From: an uncultured Bacilli bacterium
Lineage (GTDB): Bacteria > Bacillota_I > Bacilli_A > RF39 > UBA660
DNA: 64,000 bases
Reading direction: 5' to 3'
NCBI GenBank assembly: GCA_910587325.1
Contig: CAJUKB010000005.1
Span: 9,985-73,984 of the forward strand
Shown here: positions 25,021 through 32,543 of the stretch, piece after piece
Layout of the letters: the number at the start of each line of letters is the position of its first letter
Numbering within the stretch: the first letter of the stretch is position 1
Translations under genes and position numbers: made by a program
The notes under the pieces: generated by a model
What the model saw: only the letters and a program-made list of their open reading frames with translations
Databases searched by the model: none
What the model was told of the DNA's origin: nothing

Positions 25021-25176
25021 TTAACAATAATTTTTAGAATAAATTCTTCTAATAGAAGAGCCTACTGTTCTTCCTAAATCCAACACTGTATTTATAAGTC
25101 TTGCAATGGAATTAAACAAGGTTGCTGTAATAGCTCCTCCTCTTATTTCATATAATTCTACTTCTTCTAACTTCAT
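25021..25176 (-). CDS. Bacteriocin-like peptide B with double-glycine leader
   Basis: A 51-residue peptide too short for routine calling. A 14-residue acidic leader, MKLEEVELYEIRGG, ends in the double glycine cut by C39 peptidases. The mature part of 37 residues starts AITATLFNSIARLINTVLD, has a GxxxG motif (GRTVG), is cationic (four Arg, one Lys) and ends KNYC with a single Cys. The ribosome site is GGGAGGT 4 nt before ATG 25176. It follows peptide A by 10 bp in the same operon as the C39 ABC transporter. It is most likely one half of a two-peptide class II bacteriocin. Confidence 0.85.
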   Translation of the reverse strand: MKLEEVELYEIRGGAITATLFNSIARLINTVLDLGRTVGSSIRRIYSKNYC

Positions 25177-25186
25177 AAGTACCTCC

Positions 25187-25324
25187 CTAATTGCATTTTA
25201 AAGGACGAAGTATTCCATCCACAACTCCGGCGATAAATACACCGATTGCTCCAATAATTCCTAAAATGGAATAACTAATTCCTCCTCCTGTAATATTTTG
25301 AAGTTCTTGTTCTTTTAAAATCAT
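25187..25324 (-). CDS. Bacteriocin-like peptide A with double-glycine leader
   Basis: A 45-residue peptide. The leader MILKEQELQNITGG is classical: acidic, hydrophobic residues at -4, -7 and -12, GG at the end. The mature part of 31 residues starts GISYSILGIIGAIGVFIAGV, is very hydrophobic with Gly-spaced motifs (GVVDG), and ends RPLKCN with a single Cys. GAGAGG lies 6 nt before ATG 25324, inside the end of the accessory gene, whose stop is at 25327, so translation is probably coupled. Together with peptide B it is the likely export substrate of the adjacent transporter. Confidence 0.85.
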   Translation of the reverse strand: MILKEQELQNITGGGISYSILGIIGAIGVFIAGVVDGILRPLKCN

Positions 25325-25326
25325 AT

Positions 25327-25755
25327 TTACCTCTCTTTCATTATTTTGATGATTTTCTTAATTAATTTTTCTTTGTTTTTATAAATCTGTAGTTTTACAA
25401 ATTCTTTATTTTTCCCTTCATATTCTTTTGCTTTTAGTGTAATACTTTGGATGCCCTCATTGGAACTATCTAACACTACATCATCAAAAAACGTTTCTTC
25501 TATTTCATATTTATTTCCATTAATTTTAATAAAGTCATAGGTAAATCCTTCTCTATAAGGATAATAAAAAGTTAATGTACATACATCATGGCATAAAGTC
25601 TCAGCATTCGTTTCATATACGTTATACGCCTCTTTTTTATACGAATAAAGAATAAGAAAGAAAATGATAATGACAGGAACGAAATAAAAAAATATATATT
25701 TTTTTCTATCCTTACGTAAATAACTATTTAAATTGTATTTTAAATATTCTTGCAT
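25327..25755 (-). CDS. Miniature membrane accessory protein of the bacteriocin exporter
   Basis: A 142-residue protein. A cytoplasmic N-terminus (MQEYLKYNLNSYLRKDRKK) is followed by one helix (YIFFYFVPVIIIFFLILYSY) and about 100 extracellular residues with a Cys pair (LCHDVCTL), ending in a basic tail. The topology and the first 45 residues recall HlyD-type bacteriocin accessory proteins, but these are usually about 400 residues with coiled-coil and lipoyl parts that are missing here. It could instead be an immunity protein. It overlaps the transporter gene by 16 nt and precedes peptide A by 2 nt. Confidence 0.65.
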   Translation of the reverse strand: MQEYLKYNLNSYLRKDRKKYIFFYFVPVIIIFFLILYSYKKEAYNVYETNAETLCHDVCTLTFYYPYREGFTYDFIKINGNKYEIEETFFDDVVLDSSNEGIQSITLKAKEYEGKNKEFVKLQIYKNKEKLIKKIIKIMKER

Positions 25756-27806
25756 AGTAACTCTCCAAAATCATAGACAGTATCAAAGTACCTGCCATGG
25801 TTTTTATGACTAACATAAATAATAGTTTTATCTTTGAAATAGGCTTTTAATTTTTTTATAATGCTAATCTCTAACTCACTATTCACTTCACTTAAGGCTT
25901 CATCCAAAATAAGAATTTGAAAATCATTTAATAAGGCTCTTGCTAAAATAATTCTTTGTTTTTCTCCTCCCGAAATATTAATCGAATCTTTTGGTAAAAA
26001 GGTTTCATAACGAAGCGGCTTTTTTAAAACGATACTTTCGATTTCACAAATACTCAAAATATCTAAGTATTTCTCTTCAAGTATCTCACGACCTAATAAA
26101 ATGTTATTTTTAATCGTATCTTGCATTAAATTTTCTTTTTGGCTTACATAAGTGATATTTTTTCGAATTGTATCCAAACTATAATCGTTTATACTCACAT
26201 TCCCTATTTTTATATTATTATTTTTTACTTCTAATAAACGACTTAACATTTGACACAATGTTGATTTTCCACAACCACTATTTCCCTTAAACATAACACA
26301 AGATTTTTCTTTGATTTCCAAATGAAAATTTGTAAATAATTTCGAAAAATCGTTATAGGAAAAGTTTAAATCTTCTACCACAATATCGCCATTTTGAAAT
26401 TCCTTTAATCCAACATCGTCTTGCTCTTCTCTAACGTTATAAAAATCATTTATTTTTTCAATGCCTACTTTTACATAATTATAGTTAGGGATTAAGTTTA
26501 TAATTGTTTTAAAAGGGGTGAAAAAGAAACTAATTAAACTTTCAAACGTAATCAAATTGATTAAACTACAATTTTGCTTTAGTATTTCATAAAGACCAAA
26601 AGAAATGACAACAAAATGCATAAATTCTTCCAAAAAAACAGCGATAGAATTGGTTTGCATTCCGATCTTTTTTAAGTCGTAAGATTTTTCTAAGTACTTA
26701 AAAAGATACACTTCCATTTTTTGTAACATTTTTTTGACAAGATTTAGATTTTTAAGTGAGATAAAAGAATCAATATTCTCTACTACAATGGATTCAAAAT
26801 CCACATCAGTTTCATTCACACTTAAAGCCTTTTTATAAATGATTTTGCCGAATATTATTCCAAATAACACATAAGTAAACACAAATAAACAAAGAAGGAA
26901 AAAAAGTGTTTTGTGAATTTGAAATAGAATAATTCCGACACTAAAAGCCAAGATAGAATCTAAAAGAATAGTAATGAAAATCTCACTAAATACTTCTTTA
27001 ATATTTGCAAGTTCTTTTATTCTTACCATGATTTCTCCCGTTGTTCTATCTTTCATAAAATAATTGGGAAGCAAAAACAAATGATGCAGAAAATCGTTAT
27101 ACAAATACCCATCTAGATTTTTATTAAGTACATTTTTAAAATGATTACGAAGATAGTATAAGAGTTCTTTGATTGCATACAGAATCATAAAAAAGAATAT
27201 AAGAGTGGTGATTATTGTTTTCTCTTCGTTATCCGTAATAAAATTCATACCTACTTTAAAATAAAATCCAGTAATGATAGTAACAAAAGTTAACAAAGAC
27301 GTTAAGAATAGTATTTTAAGTACAATCTTTTTTTCTTTTTTAAAAACTTCTTTAATGAGTTCTAACAAATGGTTTTCGTTTATAATTTTAGGTAGCTGAT
27401 GTTTCGGATAAAGAGTGATGATGTTTCCTGACCAAATGGACTCAAAATCATTTTTAGAAATTTTTATTTTTCCTTTTGCAGGATCCATAACAATCATGTC
27501 GTTTGCACTTACTTTATAAACTACTAAGAAGTGATTATAATGATTTATTTCGACATGTGCAATAATGGGAAGTATGTTATTTTCTAAATCACTTACTTTC
27601 TCTAACTTCATACCGTAAGCATCAAATCCATAATTACGAGCTGTTTTCACAAGATGATAGGCTGTTGTCCCCTCCAAAGACGTATGCGTATCTTGTCTTA
27701 ATTTTTCAAGTGGGATATATCCGCCATAGTATTTAATTATGGAAAGTAATGAACATACTCCACAATCTTTTAAATCCTGTTGTCTTACGATTATATTTTT
27801 TTTCAT
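25740..27806 (-). CDS. C39-peptidase ABC transporter (PCAT) for GG-leader peptides
   Basis: A 688-residue bacteriocin processing and export protein. The N-terminal C39 cysteine peptidase has Cys15 (QQDLKDCGVCSL), His91 (NHYNHFLVVYK) and Asp107 (MDPAKGK). A six-helix membrane domain spans about 160-440. The ATPase domain has Walker A GNSGCGKST, signature ISGGEKQR, Walker B ILILDEALSEV and the switch His in YVSHKNH. ATG 27806 is chosen because AGGAGG lies 5 nt before it; the frame opens earlier at 27866. It should cut peptides A and B after their double glycine and pump them out. Confidence 0.95.
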   Translation of the reverse strand: MKKNIIVRQQDLKDCGVCSLLSIIKYYGGYIPLEKLRQDTHTSLEGTTAYHLVKTARNYGFDAYGMKLEKVSDLENNILPIIAHVEINHYNHFLVVYKVSANDMIVMDPAKGKIKISKNDFESIWSGNIITLYPKHQLPKIINENHLLELIKEVFKKEKKIVLKILFLTSLLTFVTIITGFYFKVGMNFITDNEEKTIITTLIFFFMILYAIKELLYYLRNHFKNVLNKNLDGYLYNDFLHHLFLLPNYFMKDRTTGEIMVRIKELANIKEVFSEIFITILLDSILAFSVGIILFQIHKTLFFLLCLFVFTYVLFGIIFGKIIYKKALSVNETDVDFESIVVENIDSFISLKNLNLVKKMLQKMEVYLFKYLEKSYDLKKIGMQTNSIAVFLEEFMHFVVISFGLYEILKQNCSLINLITFESLISFFFTPFKTIINLIPNYNYVKVGIEKINDFYNVREEQDDVGLKEFQNGDIVVEDLNFSYNDFSKLFTNFHLEIKEKSCVMFKGNSGCGKSTLCQMLSRLLEVKNNNIKIGNVSINDYSLDTIRKNITYVSQKENLMQDTIKNNILLGREILEEKYLDILSICEIESIVLKKPLRYETFLPKDSINISGGEKQRIILARALLNDFQILILDEALSEVNSELEISIIKKLKAYFKDKTIIYVSHKNHGRYFDTVYDFGELLCKNI

Positions 27807-27876
27807 TTTTGCCTCCTCATTCTTATATATACACCGTAAATTGGGAATTTCCTTTTTTTGAGGCAAATTTTTTGAT

Positions 27877-27917
27877 AAAAAAAGAAAAAAACATCTTAAA
27901 TTCTACTTTTTTAAGAT
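27877..27917 (-). terminator. Terminator upstream of the bacteriocin operon
   Basis: Minus strand ATCTTAAA-AAAGTAGAA-TTTAAGAT followed by a T-rich run. It would insulate the bacteriocin operon from transcription through the IS remnant. Confidence 0.6.
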
Positions 27918-28002
27918 ATTTTTATGTTTTTGTCTATTTATATGTAATTCAATTTCCTTTTTAGCTTTTAAATTCAATTTAATTCATTAATATGGATTCT
28001 CT

Positions 28003-28230
28003 TTACAACGTTTCCGCTTTATATAAAGCATTTGAGACTAAATTAAAAACAGGTCTTATCCCAAAAGTACGATTATCATGAATAACAATATAAATATAAC
28101 TTATAACTCTGTTTGAGTTATTTGACCAATTTTTAGGCGGATTAGTACCTGGATTATCACTATATAAAAATATAAAATGTTCATAGCAATTTCTACATAT
28201 ACAAGAATTTGCATCAGAGTTGTTCGGAAA
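28003..28230 (-). pseudogene. C-terminal remnant of a pilin-like surface protein
   Basis: An open minus-strand stretch without a start encodes DANSCICRNCYEHFIFLYSD, NPGTNPPKNW, then HDNRTFGIRPVFNL and a stop at 28003-28005. The GIRPVFNL...LYKAE ending is like the C-terminus of surface proteins such as the pseudopilin at 24193. The 5' part was replaced by IS982 transposase sequence, with the junction near 28215-28230. Confidence 0.5.
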
Positions 28231-28815
28231 CTCTGTTTAATTTTGCCAAAGTTGTTATATTTACTATTACTTCTTTTTAATGCATATAATTTGATATTTT
28301 TGTTTTATTTCCTCTACAAATTTTCCTACATATCCTTTATCTCCAAATAAAATATTAATATCAACAAGGTCAGCTAATTCAAATACTGCATCTCTATCAT
28401 CAATATTAGCAGGTGTTAGTACATAGTCATATGGATTACCATCTAAATCTGTTATAACATGTACTTTAAAACCAAAATATTTCTCCTTTTTGCTTGCACA
28501 ATAACCATACGTCGCAATACCTTTGAATAACTTTGAAAAGAAAGCTCTTCCAAATTTACTTGTCGTTAATGGGAAACTGTCTACAATTTTATAAATAGAA
28601 TGTTGAAATTTCATAAAATTTCTTCTTATTGCTCTTATAACGGTCATCAAAGAATTTATTGTTCTATTAAACCTTGAACGTTCTACATAGTTAACAAGAC
28701 TAGCAAAATTTTGTTTTAGAAATGGATATCCTTTATTTATACTAAATCCCAAACATTGAATGATCAATAAATTGTTATTATTTCCACATCATTCATTTTT
28801 GATACCTCGATACAC
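28215..28815 (-). pseudogene. IS982-family transposase, decayed
   Basis: The main open part (28267-28767) has the DDE core of IS982 transposases: IVDSFPLTTSKFGRAFFSKL, KVHVITDLDGNPYDYVLTPA, NIDDRDAVFELAD and FGDKGYVGKF. Upstream, in other frames, are RGIK and MNDVEIITI, typical of the N-terminal region, so at least two frameshifts are present. After IICIKKK another shift gives SNSKYNNFGKIKQSFR, and the C-terminal third is missing. No clear terminal inverted repeats are visible. It cannot move by itself. Confidence 0.8.
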
Positions 28816-28891
28816 TAGATGCTCCTAAATACCACTATGTATTTTTAGTATTCTCCTAAGTTATTCCTATATCTACTTAAATTATCATAAT

Positions 28892-29146
28892 TTAATGTCT
28901 AAGCTTTTTCCATTTATTTACAAATACTTTTAAAGCTTTGTTATACTCTTCCTCAGTATCCAACCCTAAAATATATTTTTCTTTTTTATCATATTTTCTT
29001 ATGATAATTTCAGGCATCTCTATTTCTTCACTTTCTATTTCATTTGGTAAACTCAAATAAATATATTTTGTATCTTCAATAAGAATAGTATCTACTATTA
29101 CATATTCTTCGTTATCTTCTAACTGTACTGTCTTGACCTTCATCAT
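28892..29146 (-). CDS. Small acidic DUF1292-like protein
   Basis: A protein of about 84 residues: VKTVQLEDNEEYVIVDTILI, EDTKYIYLSLPN, an acidic middle and a helical basic end (ALKVFVNKWKKL). The opening strand pattern is like the small DUF1292-like protein at 42512, which has LTIEEENGDKDYTIANMV and TTYLYLIEVD. AGGAGG lies 9 nt before ATG 29146, and the gene overlaps the end of the 29112 gene by 35 nt. It is probably translated with it. Function unknown. Confidence 0.65.
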   Translation of the reverse strand: MMKVKTVQLEDNEEYVIVDTILIEDTKYIYLSLPNEIESEEIEMPEIIIRKYDKKEKYILGLDTEEEYNKALKVFVNKWKKLRH

Positions 29147-30155
29147 AAACACTTACCTCCTCTGCTCCCATTCTATAAATTTCAAAACTGACATATTTAG
29201 ACAAATCTTTAAACTCTTTAAAGTTGTTCTTTTTTAAAATATCTTCTACATCTTTATAATCTGTTCCATAGTATAAATTAAATTCTGCCATAATGGTATT
29301 CATATAATTATTCTTACTTTCCTTATCTAACTTTGTGTATAACATATAAAAACCAACGATAGGATTTTCATAAGTCTCATGAGTTTGTTCCATAAGCTTT
29401 TTCCAATCATGTACATAAATTTGTCTATTTCCCTTATCACTATGAACCCATTCTTTATTCGTATTAGGTTCATAAATCGTTTCTGTATATGTTTCTAGTG
29501 CTTCACTTCTTAAATGATATGCATAAATATCATCAGCATATGTTGAACCAACCATTAATACACTCGTTAATACTGCACAAGCACCAACAAACTTCAGTAC
29601 GTTTTTTTTGAACTTATTTTCATCCATTTTTTTCGCTTTTTGTTTATTTTTTACTTTAACTCCCGGTTTTACACTTTTTTCTATACATTTTTCAATAACT
29701 TGTTTATCTATTTCTAACATAGTGCCACTTTTACACTCTTTTACCAAAGATAAAAAAGCTTGTTTTTGCATATTAGGTTCTTCTTGTGCATTCATTTTTT
29801 CTGAATAATTCTGCTCTTCATCAATAACTCCACTAATCTCTTCAGCACTCATTTCTTGTTCCATTTGATTTTGATATTCTGACTCTATAGCTTTTACTGT
29901 TTCTTGATTAATAACAGAAACATCAACCCCTTCCATAGAAGATTGTAAATTTTGTTCTGTTTGCCAATTATCTATACTATCCATAGTATTTCCAACTACT
30001 TTATAAGAATTCTTAATCACTTCTATCTCTTGGTTTAATTGGTTTAATTGTCCTTCTAAATGAGTATACATAACACGAAGACCCTTTTCGATTTGGTCAT
30101 TCATTTGCTGATTGGCTTTTCTCATATCTTCTAAGTATTTACTAAATTCATCCAT
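29112..30155 (-). CDS. Coiled-coil membrane protein of unknown function
   Basis: About 347 residues. Residues 1-60 form a coiled coil (MRKANQQMNDQIEKGLRVMY, LEGQLNQLNQEIEVIKNSY). An acidic linker follows, then a basic patch KVKNKQKAKK. One hydrophobic helix near 190-210 (VLKFVGACAVLTSVLMVGST) precedes a C-terminal, probably extracellular, helical domain of about 140 residues. There is no known domain. It has a near-consensus promoter and is followed by a small acidic protein, repeating the layout of the 42802-45282 locus. The start is uncertain: ATG 30155 lacks a strong SD, and GTG 30164 is possible. Confidence 0.6.
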   Translation of the reverse strand: MDEFSKYLEDMRKANQQMNDQIEKGLRVMYTHLEGQLNQLNQEIEVIKNSYKVVGNTMDSIDNWQTEQNLQSSMEGVDVSVINQETVKAIESEYQNQMEQEMSAEEISGVIDEEQNYSEKMNAQEEPNMQKQAFLSLVKECKSGTMLEIDKQVIEKCIEKSVKPGVKVKNKQKAKKMDENKFKKNVLKFVGACAVLTSVLMVGSTYADDIYAYHLRSEALETYTETIYEPNTNKEWVHSDKGNRQIYVHDWKKLMEQTHETYENPIVGFYMLYTKLDKESKNNYMNTIMAEFNLYYGTDYKDVEDILKKNNFKEFKDLSKYVSFEIYRMGAEEVSVYDEGQDSTVRR

Positions 30156-30179
30156 TTCAAGCACCAACTTTCTATTTTA

Positions 30180-30209
30180 ACTATACTCTTATTTACTTAT
30201 TATTGTCAA
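30180..30209 (-). promoter_or_regulatory. Promoter of the 29112-30155 gene
   Basis: Minus strand -35 TTGACA (30204-30209), 18-bp spacer, -10 TATAGT (30180-30185). A dyad AAAGT-AAATC-ACTTT lies just upstream in the divergent gap with the phosphomannomutase gene. Confidence 0.7.
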
Positions 30210-30289
30210 TATAAAGTAAATCACTTTACAAAGTATAATTTTCTCTTTCTTAATATGGTATCATATATATTATAGAAAGAGGTTTTAAT

Positions 30290-31651
30290 ATGAATATAGA
30301 TAGAACTATTTTTAAAGAATACGATATACGTGGTACTTATAAAGAGAATATAACGGAAGACATTGCCTATTTAATTGGACGTGGTTATGGAAGTTATTTA
30401 AGAGAAAAGCTAAACCAAAATTCTTGTGTGGTAGGAAGAGACAATCGTTTATCTAGTCTGTCATTGAGTAATGCTTTAATAGAAGGCATTACGGACAGTG
30501 GATGTGATTGTATCAATTATGGTCAAATTACGACTCCTATGCACTATTTAACAAGGCATATAAATAACTTATATGGCATTATGGTTACTGCTAGTCACAA
30601 TCCAAAAGAAGACAATGGTTTTAAGTTTTCGTTTGATAAACTTGCCAATGCTCGTGGAGAAATGATTTACGAATTTCGTGATTATGTCATGACAGGCAAC
30701 TTTTTAGAAGGACACGGAAAAGTAATTTCCAAAGATATTAAAAATGCATATTTAGATTATATGAAACGAAACATAGAAATGGGGGAAAAACGTGTAAAAG
30801 CGGTCATTGATTTAGGAAACGGTGCCACTACTTGTATTGCCAAAGACGTTCATAACTTATTTTCCAATTTAGACATTACCTATATCTGTGATGCAAATGA
30901 TGGAAGTTTTCCTAATCACCATCCAGACCCTGCTGTTGAAGACAATATGGAAATGTTGAAGCAAAAAGTACTAGAAGTCCATGCCGATGTTGGTATTGCC
31001 TATGATGGAGATGGAGATAGAATTGGAATCGTTTTAGAAAATGGAGAGTATATTTCCGCAGACCAATACATGATTTTAATTTGCAAAGACTTACTTCCTA
31101 AGATTGAAAATAAAACAATACTCTATGATGTCAAATGTTCTAAATCTTTAGAAGATGAAATTAAAAAGTTTGATGGTACACCTTATTGTTATCGCACAGG
31201 AACAAGTTACACAGAAGCCAAGACAAAAGAATTAGGTTTATCTTTTGGAGGAGAATTTTCAGGACACGTTTTCTTTAATGATCGTGATTATGCTTTAGGC
31301 AGTGGTATTTATGCGGGACTTAGACTTATAGAAATTTTATCAAAAACAGATAAAACTTTAAGTGAAATGTTAGAAGATACAACGAAATACTACTCTACTC
31401 CAGAAATTAAAATAGCCACAACCAATGAAAAAAAGTTTGAAATCGTCGATAAAGTTTTAGAATATGTGAAGAATAAAAACTACAATTATAATGATATTGA
31501 TGGTATTCGAGTTTCATTTAACAATGGATGGGCACTTGTTCGAGCAAGTAATACAGGCCCAAATCTAACCATCCGTTTTGAAGCTAAAACAGAAGAATAT
31601 TTAGAAGAACTAAAAAAAGAATTTATGGAAATTATAAATAATTATCTATAA
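30290..31651 (+). CDS. Phosphomannomutase/phosphoglucomutase
   Basis: A 453-residue phosphohexomutase interconverting sugar 1- and 6-phosphates for polysaccharide and glycan precursors. The catalytic phosphoserine is Ser102 in TASHNPKEDNG. The metal loop is DGDGDRIG (about residue 243), the sugar-binding loop is GGEFSGHVFF and the phosphate loop is VRASNTGPNLTIRFE near the end. The four-domain length is normal. AGAGG precedes ATG 30290. It is a single plus-strand gene convergent with deoD, sharing a bidirectional terminator. Confidence 0.93.
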   Translation: MNIDRTIFKEYDIRGTYKENITEDIAYLIGRGYGSYLREKLNQNSCVVGRDNRLSSLSLSNALIEGITDSGCDCINYGQITTPMHYLTRHINNLYGIMVTASHNPKEDNGFKFSFDKLANARGEMIYEFRDYVMTGNFLEGHGKVISKDIKNAYLDYMKRNIEMGEKRVKAVIDLGNGATTCIAKDVHNLFSNLDITYICDANDGSFPNHHPDPAVEDNMEMLKQKVLEVHADVGIAYDGDGDRIGIVLENGEYISADQYMILICKDLLPKIENKTILYDVKCSKSLEDEIKKFDGTPYCYRTGTSYTEAKTKELGLSFGGEFSGHVFFNDRDYALGSGIYAGLRLIEILSKTDKTLSEMLEDTTKYYSTPEIKIATTNEKKFEIVDKVLEYVKNKNYNYNDIDGIRVSFNNGWALVRASNTGPNLTIRFEAKTEEYLEELKKEFMEIINNYL

Positions 31652-31668
31652 ATTCTTTTTTATACAGC

Positions 31669-31707
31669 AAAATAAAAGAACCTTTAAAAAATAGGTTCTT
31701 TTATTTT
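31669..31707. terminator. Bidirectional terminator between the mutase gene and deoD
   Basis: A perfect 14-bp inverted repeat AAAATAAAAGAACC...GGTTCTTTTATTTT with A and T runs, usable by both convergent genes; it covers the deoD stop codon. Confidence 0.85.
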
Positions 31708-32444
31708 ATGATTGATTCTAAGGCAAGTGTAATAGATTCATTTAATGATTTTTCACGATCTTCTTGACTCATGAATACTTCACTAAACTTACTATCCACA
31801 ACTGTTAAGATACAAGCGGCTTGTTTGTCAAAGGAATCGGCGATATGAAATAGAGCAAAAGCTTCCATTTCTTCTGCTACAATTTGAATATTTTTAGGAA
31901 CTCTTGCAAGTACATGCTCATTATCACTATAAAATCCAAATTGTTCTGTACTCATAGCTGTACCATTATAAACGTGTAAATTCAAGCTATTTGCTACTTC
32001 ATTAATAGTAGAATTCAAATTTTTACTTGGATAAGCTAAATGCGTTGGGTCTCCATTGTAAGAATAAGCAAAATTCCCTTCATTATAAGCACAATCTACT
32101 ACTACCAAATCTGGAACATTTAATTCTGGAATTAAACCTCCACAAGTTCCTACACGAATGATTTTTTCAACGTTAAAGAAGTAAAATAATTCAAATGCGT
32201 AGATACTCATACTTGGCATTCCCATACCATGTCCCATAACCGTTACTCTCGTTCCTTTATACTCTCCTGTATAGACAAACATATTTCTTGTATCACTCAC
32301 AAGTTTTGCTTCACTTAAGAAGTTCTCCGCAATATATTTTGCACGTAATGGGTCTCCCGGCATGACGACAATAGGTGCAATATCACTCGCCGTACACGCT
32401 ATATGTGCAGGTTTTATATGCTCTAAAACTTTTGGTGCCTTCAC
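31701..32444 (-). CDS. deoD: Purine nucleoside phosphorylase DeoD-type
   Basis: About 247 residues. A hexameric phosphorylase that splits purine (deoxy)nucleosides to base and (deoxy)ribose 1-phosphate. Phosphate and ribose sites are visible in VVMPGDPLRAKYIAENFL and GHGMGMPSMSIYAFEL. FFNVEKIIRVGTCGGL and the nucleoside-binding VAEEMEAFALF with VVDSKFSE are also typical. GTG 32444 is chosen with AAGGAG 8 nt upstream; the earlier GTG 32453 abuts the SD. Confidence 0.93.
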   Translation of the reverse strand: MKAPKVLEHIKPAHIACTASDIAPIVVMPGDPLRAKYIAENFLSEAKLVSDTRNMFVYTGEYKGTRVTVMGHGMGMPSMSIYAFELFYFFNVEKIIRVGTCGGLIPELNVPDLVVVDCAYNEGNFAYSYNGDPTHLAYPSKNLNSTINEVANSLNLHVYNGTAMSTEQFGFYSDNEHVLARVPKNIQIVAEEMEAFALFHIADSFDKQAACILTVVDSKFSEVFMSQEDREKSLNESITLALESIIK

Positions 32445-32478
32445 AACAATCACTCCTTATTATTCTATTTGTAGTATA

Positions 32479-32519
32479 TCAAAAAAAAGTAAAGTTATAA
32501 ATAAATTTACTCTACTTTT
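32479..32519 (-). terminator. Terminator of the U32 peptidase gene
   Basis: Minus strand AAAAGTAGAGT, 13-nt loop, ACTTTACTTTT continuing into a run of T; the 11-bp stem has one G-U pair. Confidence 0.8.
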
Positions 32520-32543
32520 ACTTTTATTGACTAAAATTTTACA

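Noticed and set aside
25327..25755. Pseudogene of a full-length HlyD accessory protein
   Set aside because: The gene is uninterrupted, starts with an overlap to the transporter and is followed at once by peptide A, so a deliberate short protein is more likely than a remnant.
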